Of a stretch of DNA of 39,637 nt, positions 1 to 8,742 are shown piece after piece. Under the pieces are notes generated by a model, which was not told the origin of the DNA, did no database searches, and was given only the letters and a program-made list of their open reading frames with translations. How positions within the stretch are numbered: position 1 is the stretch's first letter; each line of letters starts with the position of its first letter. Source of the stretch: Gammaproteobacteria bacterium (GTDB lineage Bacteria > Pseudomonadota > Gammaproteobacteria > Acidiferrobacterales > SPGG2). The stretch spans positions 1-39,637 of the forward strand of contig JAOTYM010000032.1 in NCBI GenBank assembly GCA_029861845.1, given 5' to 3'. The translations under genes and the position numbers were made by a program.

Positions 1-331
1 TCAACCGGGCGGCGACCCTTGCAACCGCCACCTCCAGCATCTTCCTCTCCAGTTCCAACTGCGGGGGCTGGCCCGATCGATCGCTGTCTGCGCTGAGCAT
101 GGCATCGACCGTTTCTGCCAGCGCGCCGGTACGCCGCGCATGCAGCGCAGTGATGCGCCGGTCAGTACGCTCGGCGATTGCACGGGCCTGGTTCCGAGCG
201 CGATCAACGAATTCGACTGCCCACTTCTCACAAGCCTTAATCCCATCAAGTGCCCGCTGCTCCGCCTGCAACGCAGCGTTCATGGCCTCGTCCGAACTCG
301 ACGGTGTTACCGAAGACGTATTCTTGGACAT
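1..331 (-). CDS. Partial coiled-coil hypothetical protein, runs off left edge
   Basis: An open frame starts at an ATG (331) and stays open for 110 codons to the window edge, so the C-terminus is missing. A GGAGAG Shine-Dalgarno sequence lies about 8 bases upstream and supports this start. The visible protein begins MSKNTSSVTPSSSDEAMNAA and is rich in Ala, Glu, Arg and Gln with heptad-like spacing, which suggests a long soluble helix. There is no signal peptide, membrane segment or cysteine cluster. I do not recognise the family. An FNR-type dyad about 190 bases upstream faces only this gene, so oxygen-limited expression is plausible. Competing frames here lack a ribosome-binding site and are compositionally odd. 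Confidence 0.6.
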   Translation of the reverse strand, partial: MSKNTSSVTPSSSDEAMNAALQAEQRALDGIKACEKWAVEFVDRARNQARAIAERTDRRITALHARRTGALAETVDAMLSADSDRSGQPPQLELERKMLEVAVARVAARL

Positions 332-809
332 GGGTCTATCTCTCCACATGAATGTCTGATCGAGACAAGGACAACCGATAGGTAGGGCGGATCGTAATAT
401 TTACGCCGTCTGACAAAGCTAACGCATAGCAACACCGCGAAGAAGGGGTTGTCGCCATGTCCGAGCCAGAAACTTGTTGCACGACATCGCACTCATGCAA
501 TCGTGACAGACTTCTGCGCATAGACCGTTGATCCAAGTCAAGGAGCTGTAAAACTTCTGCGGCAGCTGTTAACTATAATAAACAACTCGGGAAAACGGAG
601 ACCCATTTAGAGCAGCGCACGCCTCGGCGAGGTTGCTTACCTAGATGCCTATCTTGGGTCTACTTGCTTCGAATGTCAGCGACGTGCAACGAGTGCCCGC
701 CGTGTCAGTATCGTAGCACTGATGACCACGGGCAAAATCATTTCGCCAAGCACAAGCAAATGTGGTGTGGCGACGAGTGCCATACCAAGCGCGACGCCGG
801 GAGAGGTCG
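332..809. other. Intergenic region with one FNR-type dyad
   Basis: About 480 bases lie between the left-edge gene and the small cytochrome c gene, both on the minus strand. The only element I can support is the FNR-type dyad at 528-541. Short frames on both strands lack ribosome-binding sites and protein-like composition. Confidence 0.5.
528..541. promoter_or_regulatory. FNR/ANR-type box
   Basis: TTGATCCAAGTCAA matches TTGAT-N4-ATCAA with one mismatch. It is upstream of the minus-strand left-edge gene and downstream of the cytochrome c gene. Regulation of the left-edge gene is inferred from position. Confidence 0.6.
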
Positions 810-1091
810 CTAATACTTATAGTAATGTGCGTTTAGATATTGAAGGACCGCCTTCACCTCCTCATCGCCCCAATCTAGCCGCAACTCACTGGCCCAACGG
901 CGGATCCATGTTTCAACTGCCGTCAGCGATGTTGCTTTGCGATTTTCGCGGATGTGCGCTTGGCTTGTATGGCAGGCCGTACAGTGATTGGAGTAAAGCT
1001 CCATGCTACGCAGGGGACTTGCGGGCTGAGCCACGGCGACCGACCACCAAGCATTACAAACAATAATAATGATCCCTAATGTTCGGCGCAT
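810..1091 (-). CDS. Small monoheme cytochrome c
   Basis: A 93-residue protein starts MRRTLGIIIIVCNAWWSVAV, a Sec-type signal peptide. It has a single heme motif CTACH (Cys37, Cys40, His41), so it should be a periplasmic c-type cytochrome. The tail contains WIRRWASELRLDWGDEEVKA and a C-terminal helix. No late methionine is obvious for the sixth heme ligand. A GGGGGTG ribosome-binding site favours this ATG over one five codons upstream. It follows hsp20 on the same strand, beyond a terminator, so it probably has its own promoter. The short length and missing axial methionine make its role uncertain; it could be an electron carrier or a heme-domain remnant. Confidence 0.75.
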   Translation of the reverse strand: MRRTLGIIIIVCNAWWSVAVAQPASPLRSMELYSNHCTACHTSQAHIRENRKATSLTAVETWIRRWASELRLDWGDEEVKAVLQYLNAHYYKY

Positions 1092-1135
1092 TGTTACACC
1101 CCCCATTCTTACAGGTTGAGGTTAGGTTCACAACG

Positions 1136-1162
1136 AACAAAAGGGGCCGCTCGTGCGACCCC
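1136..1162 (-). terminator. Rho-independent terminator of hsp20
   Basis: Read on the minus strand, GGGGTCGC, a 4-base loop and GCGGCCCC form an 8-bp stem with one G-T pair, followed by TTTTGTT. It lies 26 bases past the hsp20 stop codon. Confidence 0.75.
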
Positions 1163-1187
1163 TATGACTTACCTACTAGAGACCAAT

Positions 1188-1631
1188 TTACTGCACGTCA
1201 ACTGCAATCTTCTTCGGCTGGACTGCCTCAAGTTTGGGAAGAACCAGCTCAAGCATGCCGTCCTCATAGTGTGCCTTGACCTTGCCTTCGTCAACATCAT
1301 TATCCAATCGGAGATGACGCATATATTTTCCGTACCGACGTTCTTGTCGGATAATGCGCCCCTTCTCTTTCTCCTCCGACTCTTCCTTGCTCTCTGCCCT
1401 AATCGTTAGCACGCCGTTCTGCAGGGTAATGTCGATATCCTCTTTCTTGATTCCGGGCAGCTCGGCTTGAACGACATACTCCTTATCTCGTTCGGTGACA
1501 TTCATCGCCGGCACAAAAATTTGACCATTACCCCATCGCGGCATTGGCCTAAAGAAGCCTTGGAACAGATCATCGAACGGCTCATCCCCCCAGCCGAGTT
1601 TCCTTGCTGGAGATCTAATTAGCTCTGCCAT
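1188..1631 (-). CDS. Small heat-shock protein, Hsp20/alpha-crystallin family
   Basis: A 147-residue cytosolic holdase chaperone. Residues from about 40 to 140 form the alpha-crystallin domain: VPAMNVTERDKEYVVQAELP, then GIKKEDIDITLQNGVLTIRA, a charged Glu/Lys loop and the typical GMLELVLPK strand. The N-terminal arm contains repeated Phe residues (DDLFQGFF), as is usual for oligomerising Hsp20 proteins. A strong AGGAGG precedes the ATG. A perfect FNR-type box centred about 71 bases upstream of the start suggests induction under low oxygen rather than, or as well as, heat. No CIRCE or ROSE-like element was seen. The gene is followed by its own terminator. Confidence 0.95.
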   Translation of the reverse strand: MAELIRSPARKLGWGDEPFDDLFQGFFRPMPRWGNGQIFVPAMNVTERDKEYVVQAELPGIKKEDIDITLQNGVLTIRAESKEESEEKEKGRIIRQERRYGKYMRHLRLDNDVDEGKVKAHYEDGMLELVLPKLEAVQPKKIAVDVQ

Positions 1632-1695
1632 ATTTCACCTCCTCTTAAGGTTACCCAACCACGTATTATTAGACTACGCCGGCGTGGACATGTCG

Positions 1696-1709
1696 TTGAT
1701 TTCGATCAA
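1696..1709 (-). promoter_or_regulatory. FNR/ANR box before hsp20
   Basis: TTGATTTCGATCAA is a perfect TTGAT-N4-ATCAA dyad centred about 71 bases upstream of the hsp20 ATG. That spacing fits an activator site near -41.5 with a short leader. Confidence 0.8.
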
Positions 1710-1802
1710 ACTTGCTGCGCCTGTTTGACCAAAAATGATCGTCAGGGATATGGATGTCGCTACGGTCACGCTAAAGTGGGCGGCCCGTAGTAAGGTGAGT
1801 CG

Positions 1803-2558
1803 TTAATGGGTAGCAGATGAGGCGTCGGTAAAGCAAGCGCCGGCGATATTGGCGAGACATTCCCGGTCGACAATTCGGATCAGCCGGCGATCAACCTCCA
1901 ATGCACCGTCCTTCTGCAGGTGGCTAAACGTGCGGCTAATCGTTTCTAACGTAAGCCCAAGATAGTTAGCGATATCCTGCCGCGACATGCTTAGATTAAA
2001 CTCGCGGGCGGAAAACCCTCGCTCCGCAAAGCGGCTGGAAATATTCAGCAGGAAGGTAGCCAGACGCTCTTGTGCACTCTTATCACCGAGTAGCAATAGT
2101 ACCTCTTGATCGCGCGAGATTCGCTGGCTCATGATCTTGTGCAATTGGTGATTGAGACTGGGCAGATGATCGGCAAGGTCCTGTAGGCGGTCAAACGGTA
2201 CTGCGCAAACACTGGCCGTCTCCAACGCACTCGCGGCGGCTCGATACTCGCCATGTCCGAGGCCGGCGAGGCCAAGCAATTCTCCTGGAAGATGAAATCC
2301 GAGGATCTTTTCGTTGCCATCCTCGCCCAAAGAATAGGTCTTGAAAGAACCCGATCGCACGGCATAGAGCGATTTCAAACGGTCACCTTGGCAGAACAGA
2401 TACTCCCCCCGATGTAATGGTCGTGGACGCTTAACTAGCTGATCGAGCCGCTCCATATCGGCGCTGTTAAGCCCTTGTGGTAAACATAGTTGTTGCAGGC
2501 TGCACCTACTGCAGGCAGTTTTGATGGCCGGAAAGTCGATTAGTTTGGTTTTTTGCAT
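1803..2558 (-). CDS. fnr: FNR/ANR-type oxygen-sensing transcription regulator
   Basis: A 251-residue Crp/Fnr-family regulator. It carries the four cysteines expected to hold an oxygen-labile [4Fe-4S] cluster: Cys16, Cys19, Cys25 and Cys118 (E. coli FNR uses 20, 23, 29 and 122). A cyclic-nucleotide-binding-fold beta roll spans about residues 30-140, followed by a dimerisation helix. The winged helix-turn-helix near 190-220 includes LGLTLETISRTFSHL; the E-xx-SR recognition pattern reads TTGAT half-sites. The window holds at least eight good sites of that kind, so this gene is their likely reader. A perfect FNR box about 115 bases upstream suggests autoregulation. The neighbouring cco cluster is a classic target. 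Confidence 0.95.
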   Translation of the reverse strand: MQKTKLIDFPAIKTACSRCSLQQLCLPQGLNSADMERLDQLVKRPRPLHRGEYLFCQGDRLKSLYAVRSGSFKTYSLGEDGNEKILGFHLPGELLGLAGLGHGEYRAAASALETASVCAVPFDRLQDLADHLPSLNHQLHKIMSQRISRDQEVLLLLGDKSAQERLATFLLNISSRFAERGFSAREFNLSMSRQDIANYLGLTLETISRTFSHLQKDGALEVDRRLIRIVDRECLANIAGACFTDASSATH

Positions 2559-2670
2559 TCAGGAACCTTGGCAGTAAAGCCGGTCAACCATACCTCAAAG
2601 TCCAACTATCCTCGCCCACGATCACACATGCGAACTTGGCTGGCAATTACAAGTCCGCAAAGTCATTTCT

Positions 2671-2684
2671 TTGATACAGATCAA
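2671..2684. promoter_or_regulatory. FNR/ANR box upstream of fnr
   Basis: TTGATACAGATCAA is a perfect dyad centred about 120 bases upstream of the fnr ATG and just past the end of the DsbD/SafE-like gene. It probably mediates fnr autoregulation. Confidence 0.75.
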
Positions 2685-2730
2685 GAAACTGCAGGTTAAT
2701 CATAGCCAATACGGCTGAGTTTGGCGATGC

Positions 2731-3516
2731 CTATTTCCGTTGTTTCAGTAAGGGCAAATGCCCGAAAGCAGCCGCCGTGACCTTCTCCTGGCTGGTCGTC
2801 ATAGGGCCATGCGGTTCGTACCAGTGGGGTGAGATCATGGTATAAACCCCGACTAACACCAGCACCGCCGCCACCGATCGACGAAACGCGAGATGGCGAG
2901 TGAGCGTAGTCAGCCACTTTGCGGCCGCACCCATGGCCAATAACATCGGCAATGTACCGAGGCCGAATACCAACATGAAAGCGGCACCTGTCGCCGCGTC
3001 ACCCGCGACTAAGGACCACGCGAGGGCGGCGTATACCAAGCCACACGGCAACCAACCCCACAGCAGCCCCACCGCAAACGCCTGCGTCGCATGTTTCACT
3101 GGCAGGTAGCGTCGACCAATGGGTTCGATACGGCGCCAGGCGTGGGCACCTAACTTTTCTAGGCTGCCCAGGGCTCGCGACCAGCCAGCCACGTACAGGC
3201 CGAGGGCAACCAGGAAACCACCCGCGATCAGCTGGCCAATAAGCCTGGCATTATCAAGCGACAAGGCACGAAGGGCTTGGCCACCCAACATACCCACAAA
3301 CGCCCCCGCCAACACATAACTGCTAATACGGCCGATGTTATAGCACAGGATATAAGGAAGCATCCTCCTCGGCGAAGTGCGTATCGCCTGCGGTAGGCCC
3401 AGCGTGAGTGCACCGACAATGCCGCCACACATGCCGAGACAGTGGACCGAGCCCATCAGCCCGATAAGAAAAGCCGATATCAAGGCTATCTCAGTGCTGG
3501 GGCCAGTTATTGGCAT
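2731..3516 (-). CDS. DsbD/SafE-like membrane protein of the cco cluster
   Basis: A 261-residue polytopic protein of the family annotated as sulfite exporter TauE/SafE or cytochrome biogenesis transmembrane region (DsbD_2-like). It has about six membrane segments. Two conserved cysteine-containing motifs are visible: SVHCLGMCGGIVG in the first helix and WGWLPCGLVYAAL near the middle. Such cysteine pairs suggest metal or thiol chemistry. It is the last gene of the ccoNOQPGH run, 27 bases after ccoH. Relatives are common next to cco maturation genes, which suggests a role in copper supply or assembly of the cbb3 oxidase. Real sulfite export is not supported by anything here. Confidence 0.8.
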   Translation of the reverse strand: MPITGPSTEIALISAFLIGLMGSVHCLGMCGGIVGALTLGLPQAIRTSPRRMLPYILCYNIGRISSYVLAGAFVGMLGGQALRALSLDNARLIGQLIAGGFLVALGLYVAGWSRALGSLEKLGAHAWRRIEPIGRRYLPVKHATQAFAVGLLWGWLPCGLVYAALAWSLVAGDAATGAAFMLVFGLGTLPMLLAMGAAAKWLTTLTRHLAFRRSVAAVLVLVGVYTMISPHWYEPHGPMTTSQEKVTAAAFGHLPLLKQRK

Positions 3517-3543
3517 GGTATTTCGTACACAAGCGTCGCCGCC

Positions 3544-4053
3544 TCATGGCCGTCCTGTCAATGTGACGTGAACTTGGTTATCGTCCGGTGATCGCATCGC
3601 GCCGACCAGGCGCCAGTTGCCGCCTTCCATCTGCAGATACCAGCGCCCTGGCGCCAACTTCGGTAGCAGTGATCGGTAACTGCTGTCCAAAGTACGATGT
3701 AAGACGAGCGTATGATCGAAACCGTCGCGCGTTGCGTGTGACAGCTTTAGTTTGAGCTGCCCAGGCAGTTGATTCAGCTGCTTTGCCGTTAGTCGCGCCA
3801 TCACCAGGCCCAGATCATAATCGATAAGAACATCGGCCTCGATCCCATGTATGGCCGCCCACTGATCGCGCGCGAGTACACGATTTATGTCTTTCCCGCG
3901 CCAATAGTAATCATCTACAACGAGACCGTCGTTAGACATGATTGCCAGAAAGAACGTGGCCACACCGCCAATCACCGCCGCCAGCGGGATCGCGATCAAC
4001 ATCCATACCATTGGTTCGCGATACCAGACAGATTTTTCGTTCATGGACATCAT
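3544..4053 (-). CDS. ccoH: cbb3 oxidase assembly protein CcoH/FixH
   Basis: A 169-residue FixH-family protein with one N-terminal membrane helix (about residues 12-38) and a periplasmic beta-rich domain. The family signature VVDDYYWRGKDIN follows the helix. CcoH is a single-span factor needed for stable assembly of the cbb3 oxidase. Its ATG shares one base with the ccoG stop codon (TGATG), so the two are translationally coupled. A TTG two codons further upstream is possible, but the overlapping ATG is more convincing. Length and order (ccoG then ccoH) match the canonical ccoGHIS group, although ccoI and ccoS are on the opposite strand in this genome. Confidence 0.92.
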   Translation of the reverse strand: MMSMNEKSVWYREPMVWMLIAIPLAAVIGGVATFFLAIMSNDGLVVDDYYWRGKDINRVLARDQWAAIHGIEADVLIDYDLGLVMARLTAKQLNQLPGQLKLKLSHATRDGFDHTLVLHRTLDSSYRSLLPKLAPGRWYLQMEGGNWRLVGAMRSPDDNQVHVTLTGRP

Positions 4054-5525
4054 CAACAACCTGCTGGCCCAAGAAAACGTGCGTCTTGCCGCACCAAGAG
4101 CTTAGGGTTATCCGAGGCGTGTAGTTTGAACGTGACGGCAGTGCTCGCTTTCGCAAGATCACATGGATGCGCCTGCAACCATACGGGAATCTCGCGTATC
4201 CCGCCGGCTTCTACGAGAATCTCACTATGTTCGATGTTCACGCCAAGCCCCTTAATACCTTCGGCGTTGACTACATACCGGTGCGGCTCATTATCCATAT
4301 TGAGGATCTTCAAGATGTACACATTCTCTACAAGGCCGGCGTCAGTTTCGCGATAGAGCGTTTTACGATCGCGGGTGATATCGAGATCTAACGGCACCCG
4401 TAACAATACCGCGACAATCAGGGCCAAGCCGACAGCGGTAAGCAGGCTTGCGTAGATCACGACCCTTGCTCGCAGGATACGGTTGGGTTTGCCTGCGAGC
4501 TCGTTCTCCGTCGTATGGCGGATCAGACCTTTGGCATAACCCATCTTGTCCATAACCGTATCGCATGCATCTATGCAGGCGCCGCAGGCGATGCATTGAT
4601 ACTGGAGACCGTCGCGAATATCGATACCGGTTGGACATACCTGTATACAAAAGGTGCAGTCAATACAGTCACCTAGGCCCATCCCCTTATAGTCGTCACG
4701 GCGCTGGCGTGAACCGCGTGGCTCGCCCCGCGCCCCATCGTAGGAAATGATAAGCGTATCTCGATCAAACATGGCGCTCTGGAAGCGTGCATAGGGACAT
4801 AGATAGATGCATACCTGTTCGCGCAGCCAGCCGGCATTGCCATAGGTCGCAAAGCCATAGAAGGCAATCCAGAATGTCTCCCAGGGGCCGAGCGAAAAGC
4901 CCAGGACAGACTGGGAGAGTTCACGGATGGGGGTGAAGTAACCCACGAAGGTAAAACCGGTCCATAGTGAGAACAGTATCCAAACAAAATGCTTGCTGCC
5001 TTTCTTGATGACTTTCTCTGAATTCCAAGGCTGCTTCGCGAGTTTCATCTGCTTAGGGCGATCGCCTTCGATCTTGCGCTCGATCCATAAGAATACTTCC
5101 GTCCATACCGTCTGCGGGCAGGTATAGCCGCACCACAGACGGCCCGCTACGGCAGTGAACAGGAACAGCGACAACGCAGAGATGATCAGTACGGCAGTAA
5201 GGTAGAATAGATCTTGCGGCCAGAACGTCCACCAGAACAGGTGAAACTTTCGCGCCGGCAGATCGATAAGAAACGCCTGCCGCCCTTCACCCCAATTGAT
5301 CCAAGGCAAAAAATAGTAAACGCCGAGAGTGAGCGCGACCATGATGGTACGCCAGGTCGCAAAGACACCATGGACCGCGCGTGGATAGATAGACTCCCGT
5401 TGGGTATAGAGTGCGTGCTCAAGGCCGTCGTCCGTGCTGACCACGGTGACCGCTTTCTGTCGATCCTCTTGATCGTTCTTTGTGTTGCTTGTCTTCGGTC
5501 GTCGGTGTGTCTCGATTGGTGTCAC
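4053..5525 (-). CDS. ccoG: cbb3 oxidase accessory ferredoxin-like protein CcoG/RdxA
   Basis: A 490-residue polytopic iron-sulfur protein, implicated in reducing copper for the cbb3 oxidase. The N-terminal third holds about four membrane helices with the CcoG motif GRLWCGYTCPQTVWTEVF. The middle has LREQVCIYLCPYARFQSAMF and two [4Fe-4S] ferredoxin motifs (CIDCTFCIQVCP and CIACGACIDAC). The C-terminal part is an Ig-like periplasmic domain (FixG C-terminal type) after a last helix. The GTG start overlaps the ccoP stop (GTGA), so translation is probably coupled. Length is normal for the family and all cluster cysteines are present. Confidence 0.95.
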   Translation of the reverse strand: MTPIETHRRPKTSNTKNDQEDRQKAVTVVSTDDGLEHALYTQRESIYPRAVHGVFATWRTIMVALTLGVYYFLPWINWGEGRQAFLIDLPARKFHLFWWTFWPQDLFYLTAVLIISALSLFLFTAVAGRLWCGYTCPQTVWTEVFLWIERKIEGDRPKQMKLAKQPWNSEKVIKKGSKHFVWILFSLWTGFTFVGYFTPIRELSQSVLGFSLGPWETFWIAFYGFATYGNAGWLREQVCIYLCPYARFQSAMFDRDTLIISYDGARGEPRGSRQRRDDYKGMGLGDCIDCTFCIQVCPTGIDIRDGLQYQCIACGACIDACDTVMDKMGYAKGLIRHTTENELAGKPNRILRARVVIYASLLTAVGLALIVAVLLRVPLDLDITRDRKTLYRETDAGLVENVYILKILNMDNEPHRYVVNAEGIKGLGVNIEHSEILVEAGGIREIPVWLQAHPCDLAKASTAVTFKLHASDNPKLLVRQDARFLGPAGC

Positions 5526-6436
5526 TGAGCCTCTTTCTGATGCGACAGACTATAGACATAGGCCGCCAACAAATGAACCTTGGCTTCCCCTAGGAAGTCC
5601 GCGTGTGCCGGCATCTGTCCTTGACGGCCTTCCGCAATAGTCTTCATCACAACCCGTTGCGATCCACCATAGAGCCACTTATTATTTGTTAGATTCGGGG
5701 CGCCCATAGCCGGATTACCTTTCGCATCAGACCCGTGGCAGGCGATACACAGCTGTTTAAATTTCTGTTCACCTTCGCGAGCTACCTTTTCATCTACCTG
5801 ACGTCCATTCAGACTTAGCACATATTCGGTTACGTTGAACACGCCTTCGCTGCCTAAGGCGCTCCCCCAGCCTGGCATCACGCCGGTGCGTCCGTTCATG
5901 ATGCTGGTCTTTATTTGTTGCGGCTCACCGCCATAAAGCCAGTCGTCATCGCGCAAATTAGGGAAACCCGATCCACCACGGGCATCGGATCCATGACAGG
6001 TCGCGCAATAGTTGAGGAACAGGCGTTGCCCAGTCTTCAGTGCCTGCTGATCGCCGGCCAGCACGCTGATTTGCTCCCGAAAGTACGTTTCGTACAGCGG
6101 TCCGAAACGCTGGTCAGCGGCCTCGACTTCATCCTGGTACTGATTGAGCTGAGTCCATCCCAGCGTACCGGCGAAGTTGCCGAGACCGGGATACAACACT
6201 AGATAACCAATACCAAAAACGAGGGTTATGTAGTAAAGATTAAGCCACCAACGGGGTAACGGATTGTTTAACTCCTTGAGGTCTTGATCCCACACGTGGC
6301 CCATGGTCTTCGGTTTCTCTTGGGGCCTGCGTCTTGGTTCCGTCATCCATATATTAAGGATAAAGAGCGCGATGATCCCAGCAGCAACTAGAACGAAGAT
6401 CAACCAACTCCAAAAAGCGCTCGTGAAATCAGCCAT
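5522..6436 (-). CDS. ccoP: cbb3 cytochrome c oxidase subunit III (diheme)
   Basis: A 304-residue diheme cytochrome c, the electron-entry subunit of the cbb3 oxidase. Two N-terminal membrane helices (MADFTSAFWSWLIFVLVAAG onward, and NLYYITLVFGIGYLVLYPG) flank a short cytoplasmic loop with TMGHVWDQDLKELNNPLPRW, a CcoP signature. Two periplasmic heme domains follow, with CATCHGSDARGG and CIACHGSDAKGN. The ATG at 6436 overlaps the end of ccoQ by 8 bases and has a GAGGAAC ribosome-binding site; upstream codons in the same frame are ccoQ sequence read out of frame. Confidence 0.97.
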   Translation of the reverse strand: MADFTSAFWSWLIFVLVAAGIIALFILNIWMTEPRRRPQEKPKTMGHVWDQDLKELNNPLPRWWLNLYYITLVFGIGYLVLYPGLGNFAGTLGWTQLNQYQDEVEAADQRFGPLYETYFREQISVLAGDQQALKTGQRLFLNYCATCHGSDARGGSGFPNLRDDDWLYGGEPQQIKTSIMNGRTGVMPGWGSALGSEGVFNVTEYVLSLNGRQVDEKVAREGEQKFKQLCIACHGSDAKGNPAMGAPNLTNNKWLYGGSQRVVMKTIAEGRQGQMPAHADFLGEAKVHLLAAYVYSLSHQKEAQ

Positions 6437-6614
6437 CTTGTTCCTCTTTCGGCGTCGACGCTGGCAATCCGGGCGTTTCATCATCTTCCAGTGGCACCCG
6501 TGCTGCCATGTCGAAGCTACTCTTTCGATTCTTACTCCATGCCCAGATGACAATACCGACAAACAGCACCATCAGTACGATCGTCCACAGGCTATGGAAA
6601 ATGGTGAGGTCCAA
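6429..6614 (-). CDS. ccoQ: cbb3 oxidase subunit IV (CcoQ)
   Basis: A 61-residue single-span protein, MDLTIFHSLWTIVLMVLFVG onward, followed by an acidic cytoplasmic tail. CcoQ stabilises the cbb3 complex. The start is TTG at 6614, supported by an AAGGAGA ribosome-binding site 8 bases upstream and by the conserved spacing between the start and the HSLWT motif. It begins 3 bases after the ccoO stop and overlaps ccoP by 8 bases. Confidence 0.92.
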   Translation of the reverse strand: MDLTIFHSLWTIVLMVLFVGIVIWAWSKNRKSSFDMAARVPLEDDETPGLPASTPKEEQDG

Positions 6615-6617
6615 CCG

Positions 6618-7232
6618 TTATCTCCTTGTCTTTATCGTGGTGCCCAGCACCTGCAAGTAAGCGATCATCGCATCCATCTCCGTTTTTCCCTCGAGTTCCT
6701 TCGGCGCGTTTTCGATCTGTTCATCGCTGTAGGGATGACCCAACGTTCGCAATACACGCATCTTCTTTTGGATGTCACCTGTGCCTAGCATATTCTTGTC
6801 GAGCCAGGGATAACCCGGCATGATCGACTCGGGCACGACATCGCGCGGGTTGATCAGATGGATGCGATGCCATTCATCGCTATAACGGCCGCCGACGCGC
6901 GCCAAGTCTGGTCCGGTGCGTTTTGAGCCCCATTGGAATGGTCGATCGTAGACGAACTCACCGGCCACCGAGTAGTGGCCATAGCGTTCGGTTTCGGCGC
7001 GAAATGGCCGGATCATCTGCGAGTGACATGCCATGCACGACTCGCGGATGTATAGGTCGCGCCCAGTAAGTTGCAATGCGCTATAGGGTTTCAGTCCTTG
7101 CACCGGTTCGGTGGTAGATCTCTGGAAGAACAACGGCACGATCTCGACGATGCCGCCAATACTAACGACCAGGATCACCAGGACGACCATCAAGCCAACG
7201 CTTGTCTCAATCTTCTCATGTCCGGTTGCCAT
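6618..7232 (-). CDS. ccoO: cbb3 cytochrome c oxidase subunit II (monoheme)
   Basis: A 204-residue membrane-anchored monoheme cytochrome c that passes electrons from CcoP to CcoN. One N-terminal helix ([20 protein letters not shown]) is followed by the heme site [15 protein letters not shown]. The typical CcoO sequences [20 protein letters not shown] and [18 protein letters not shown] follow, along with a candidate axial methionine in [10 protein letters not shown]. It lies 11 bases after ccoN and is complete. Confidence 0.97.
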   Translation of the reverse strand: MATGHEKIETSVGLMVVLVILVVSIGGIVEIVPLFFQRSTTEPVQGLKPYSALQLTGRDLYIRESCMACHSQMIRPFRAETERYGHYSVAGEFVYDRPFQWGSKRTGPDLARVGGRYSDEWHRIHLINPRDVVPESIMPGYPWLDKNMLGTGDIQKKMRVLRTLGHPYSDEQIENAPKELEGKTEMDAMIAYLQVLGTTIKTRR

Positions 7233-7243
7233 GCCAGTTCTCC

Positions 7244-8659
7244 CTAGCTCGCCGGCGCTGGGATGCGCGCCTCCACTGGCTTAGCGCCCACGATAGTGTT
7301 CCACAGGTTATATGCCATGATTAACATCCCACCGAGGAAGCACAGCCCACCTAACAAACGCACGATGTAGAATGGATGCATCGCTTGCACGCTTTCGACG
7401 AAGCTATATGTCAACGTGCCATCGGGATTGATTGCGCGCCACATCAATCCTTGCATCACACCCGAAATCCACATCGATGAGATGTAGAGCACGATACCGA
7501 TGGTGGCTATCCAAAAGTGTGTATCGATCAGCTTGATGCTATAGATCTCGCGTCCGAAGAGCCGAGGAATAAGAAAATACATCGCACCGATCGAGACCAT
7601 GGCGACCCAGCCAAGCGCACCCGAGTGTACGTGACCAATGGTCCAATCCGTGTAATGCGACAGGGCATTCACGGTTTTGATGGCCATCATGGGTCCCTCA
7701 AACGTAGACATGCCGTAGAACGAGACCGATACGATAAGAAACTTCAAAATTGGATCGCTGCGTAACTTCTGCCAGGCACCTGAGAGGGTCATGATACCGT
7801 TAATCATGCCGCCCCAACTTGGCGCCAACAGGATCAACGAAAAGACCATGCCTACAGACTGCACCCAGTCTGGCAAGGCGGTGTAATGCAGATGATGCGG
7901 TCCGGCCCAGATGTACGCAAAAATCAATGACCAGAAGTGGACCACCGATAGTCGATAGGAATATACCGGTCGGTTCGCCTGCTTAGGGATAAAGTAATAC
8001 ATGATCCCTAGAAACCCTGCCGTCAGGAAAAACCCCACTGCATTGTGCCCATACCACCACTGCACCATCGCGTCCTGCACGCCGGCATACACGGAATATG
8101 ACTTGATCCAGGTCACAGGCAGCGCCAAGCTGTTAAAGACATGTAACACTGCAATGGTGAGGATGAAGGCGCCAAAGAACCAGTTAGCGACATAAATGTG
8201 GTTAATCTTGCGCTTGATGAGGGTGCCAAAAAACACGATCGCGTAGGCCACCCAGACTACTGTGATCAAGATATCGATCGGCCACTCAAGCTCGGCGTAC
8301 TCCTTGGTGGTGGTGATTCCCAGCGGGAGCGTGACAGCAGCCAACACGATCACCGCCTGCCAACCCCAAAAGGTGAACGACGCCAAACCGTCGCTAAACA
8401 GGCGTACATGGCAGGTGCGTTGAACAACATAATACGATGTCGCAAACAAAGCGGACCCGCCGAAGGCGAAGACCACGGCATTCGTATGGAGGGCACGGAG
8501 CCGGCCGAAGGTAAGCCAGGGAATATCGAAATTTAAGATTGGCCACGCCATCTGAGCAGCAATCAGTACGCCCACCAGCATACCGACAATGCCCCAGACA
8601 ATCGTCATGATGGCAAATTGACGGACGACTTTGTAGTTGTAAGTATCTGTCTTGGCCAT
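7244..8659 (-). CDS. ccoN: cbb3 cytochrome c oxidase subunit I (catalytic)
   Basis: A 471-residue heme-copper oxidase of the C (cbb3) type, reducing O2 at high affinity. It has about 12 membrane helices. Visible ligands are His58 in [12 protein letters not shown] for low-spin heme b, the CuB histidine in [11 protein letters not shown], the CuB pair in WAGPHHLHY and the heme histidines in [11 protein letters not shown]. The active-site tyrosine is in helix VII ([10 protein letters not shown]), as expected for cbb3 enzymes. This makes a useful contrast with the second heme-copper protein in the window, which lacks an equivalent tyrosine. It is the first structural gene of the cco operon and has normal length. 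Confidence 0.98.
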   Translation of the reverse strand: MAKTDTYNYKVVRQFAIMTIVWGIVGMLVGVLIAAQMAWPILNFDIPWLTFGRLRALHTNAVVFAFGGSALFATSYYVVQRTCHVRLFSDGLASFTFWGWQAVIVLAAVTLPLGITTTKEYAELEWPIDILITVVWVAYAIVFFGTLIKRKINHIYVANWFFGAFILTIAVLHVFNSLALPVTWIKSYSVYAGVQDAMVQWWYGHNAVGFFLTAGFLGIMYYFIPKQANRPVYSYRLSVVHFWSLIFAYIWAGPHHLHYTALPDWVQSVGMVFSLILLAPSWGGMINGIMTLSGAWQKLRSDPILKFLIVSVSFYGMSTFEGPMMAIKTVNALSHYTDWTIGHVHSGALGWVAMVSIGAMYFLIPRLFGREIYSIKLIDTHFWIATIGIVLYISSMWISGVMQGLMWRAINPDGTLTYSFVESVQAMHPFYIVRLLGGLCFLGGMLIMAYNLWNTIVGAKPVEARIPAPAS

Positions 8660-8742
8660 GCTCCTTCCCTATTTTTCTTAATCGATCGCCCGTACCCCAA
8701 TCGTCATCACTGCCGGACTTCGTATCATGGCACGACTAAGCG

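Noticed and set aside
722..1066. Open frame on the plus strand
   Set aside because: It lies opposite the small cytochrome c gene, which has a signal peptide and a heme motif; the plus frame has neither protein-like composition nor a ribosome-binding site.
2731..3516. Calling the cco-cluster membrane protein a sulfite exporter
   Set aside because: Context and the paired cysteine motifs fit a cytochrome biogenesis role better than anion export.
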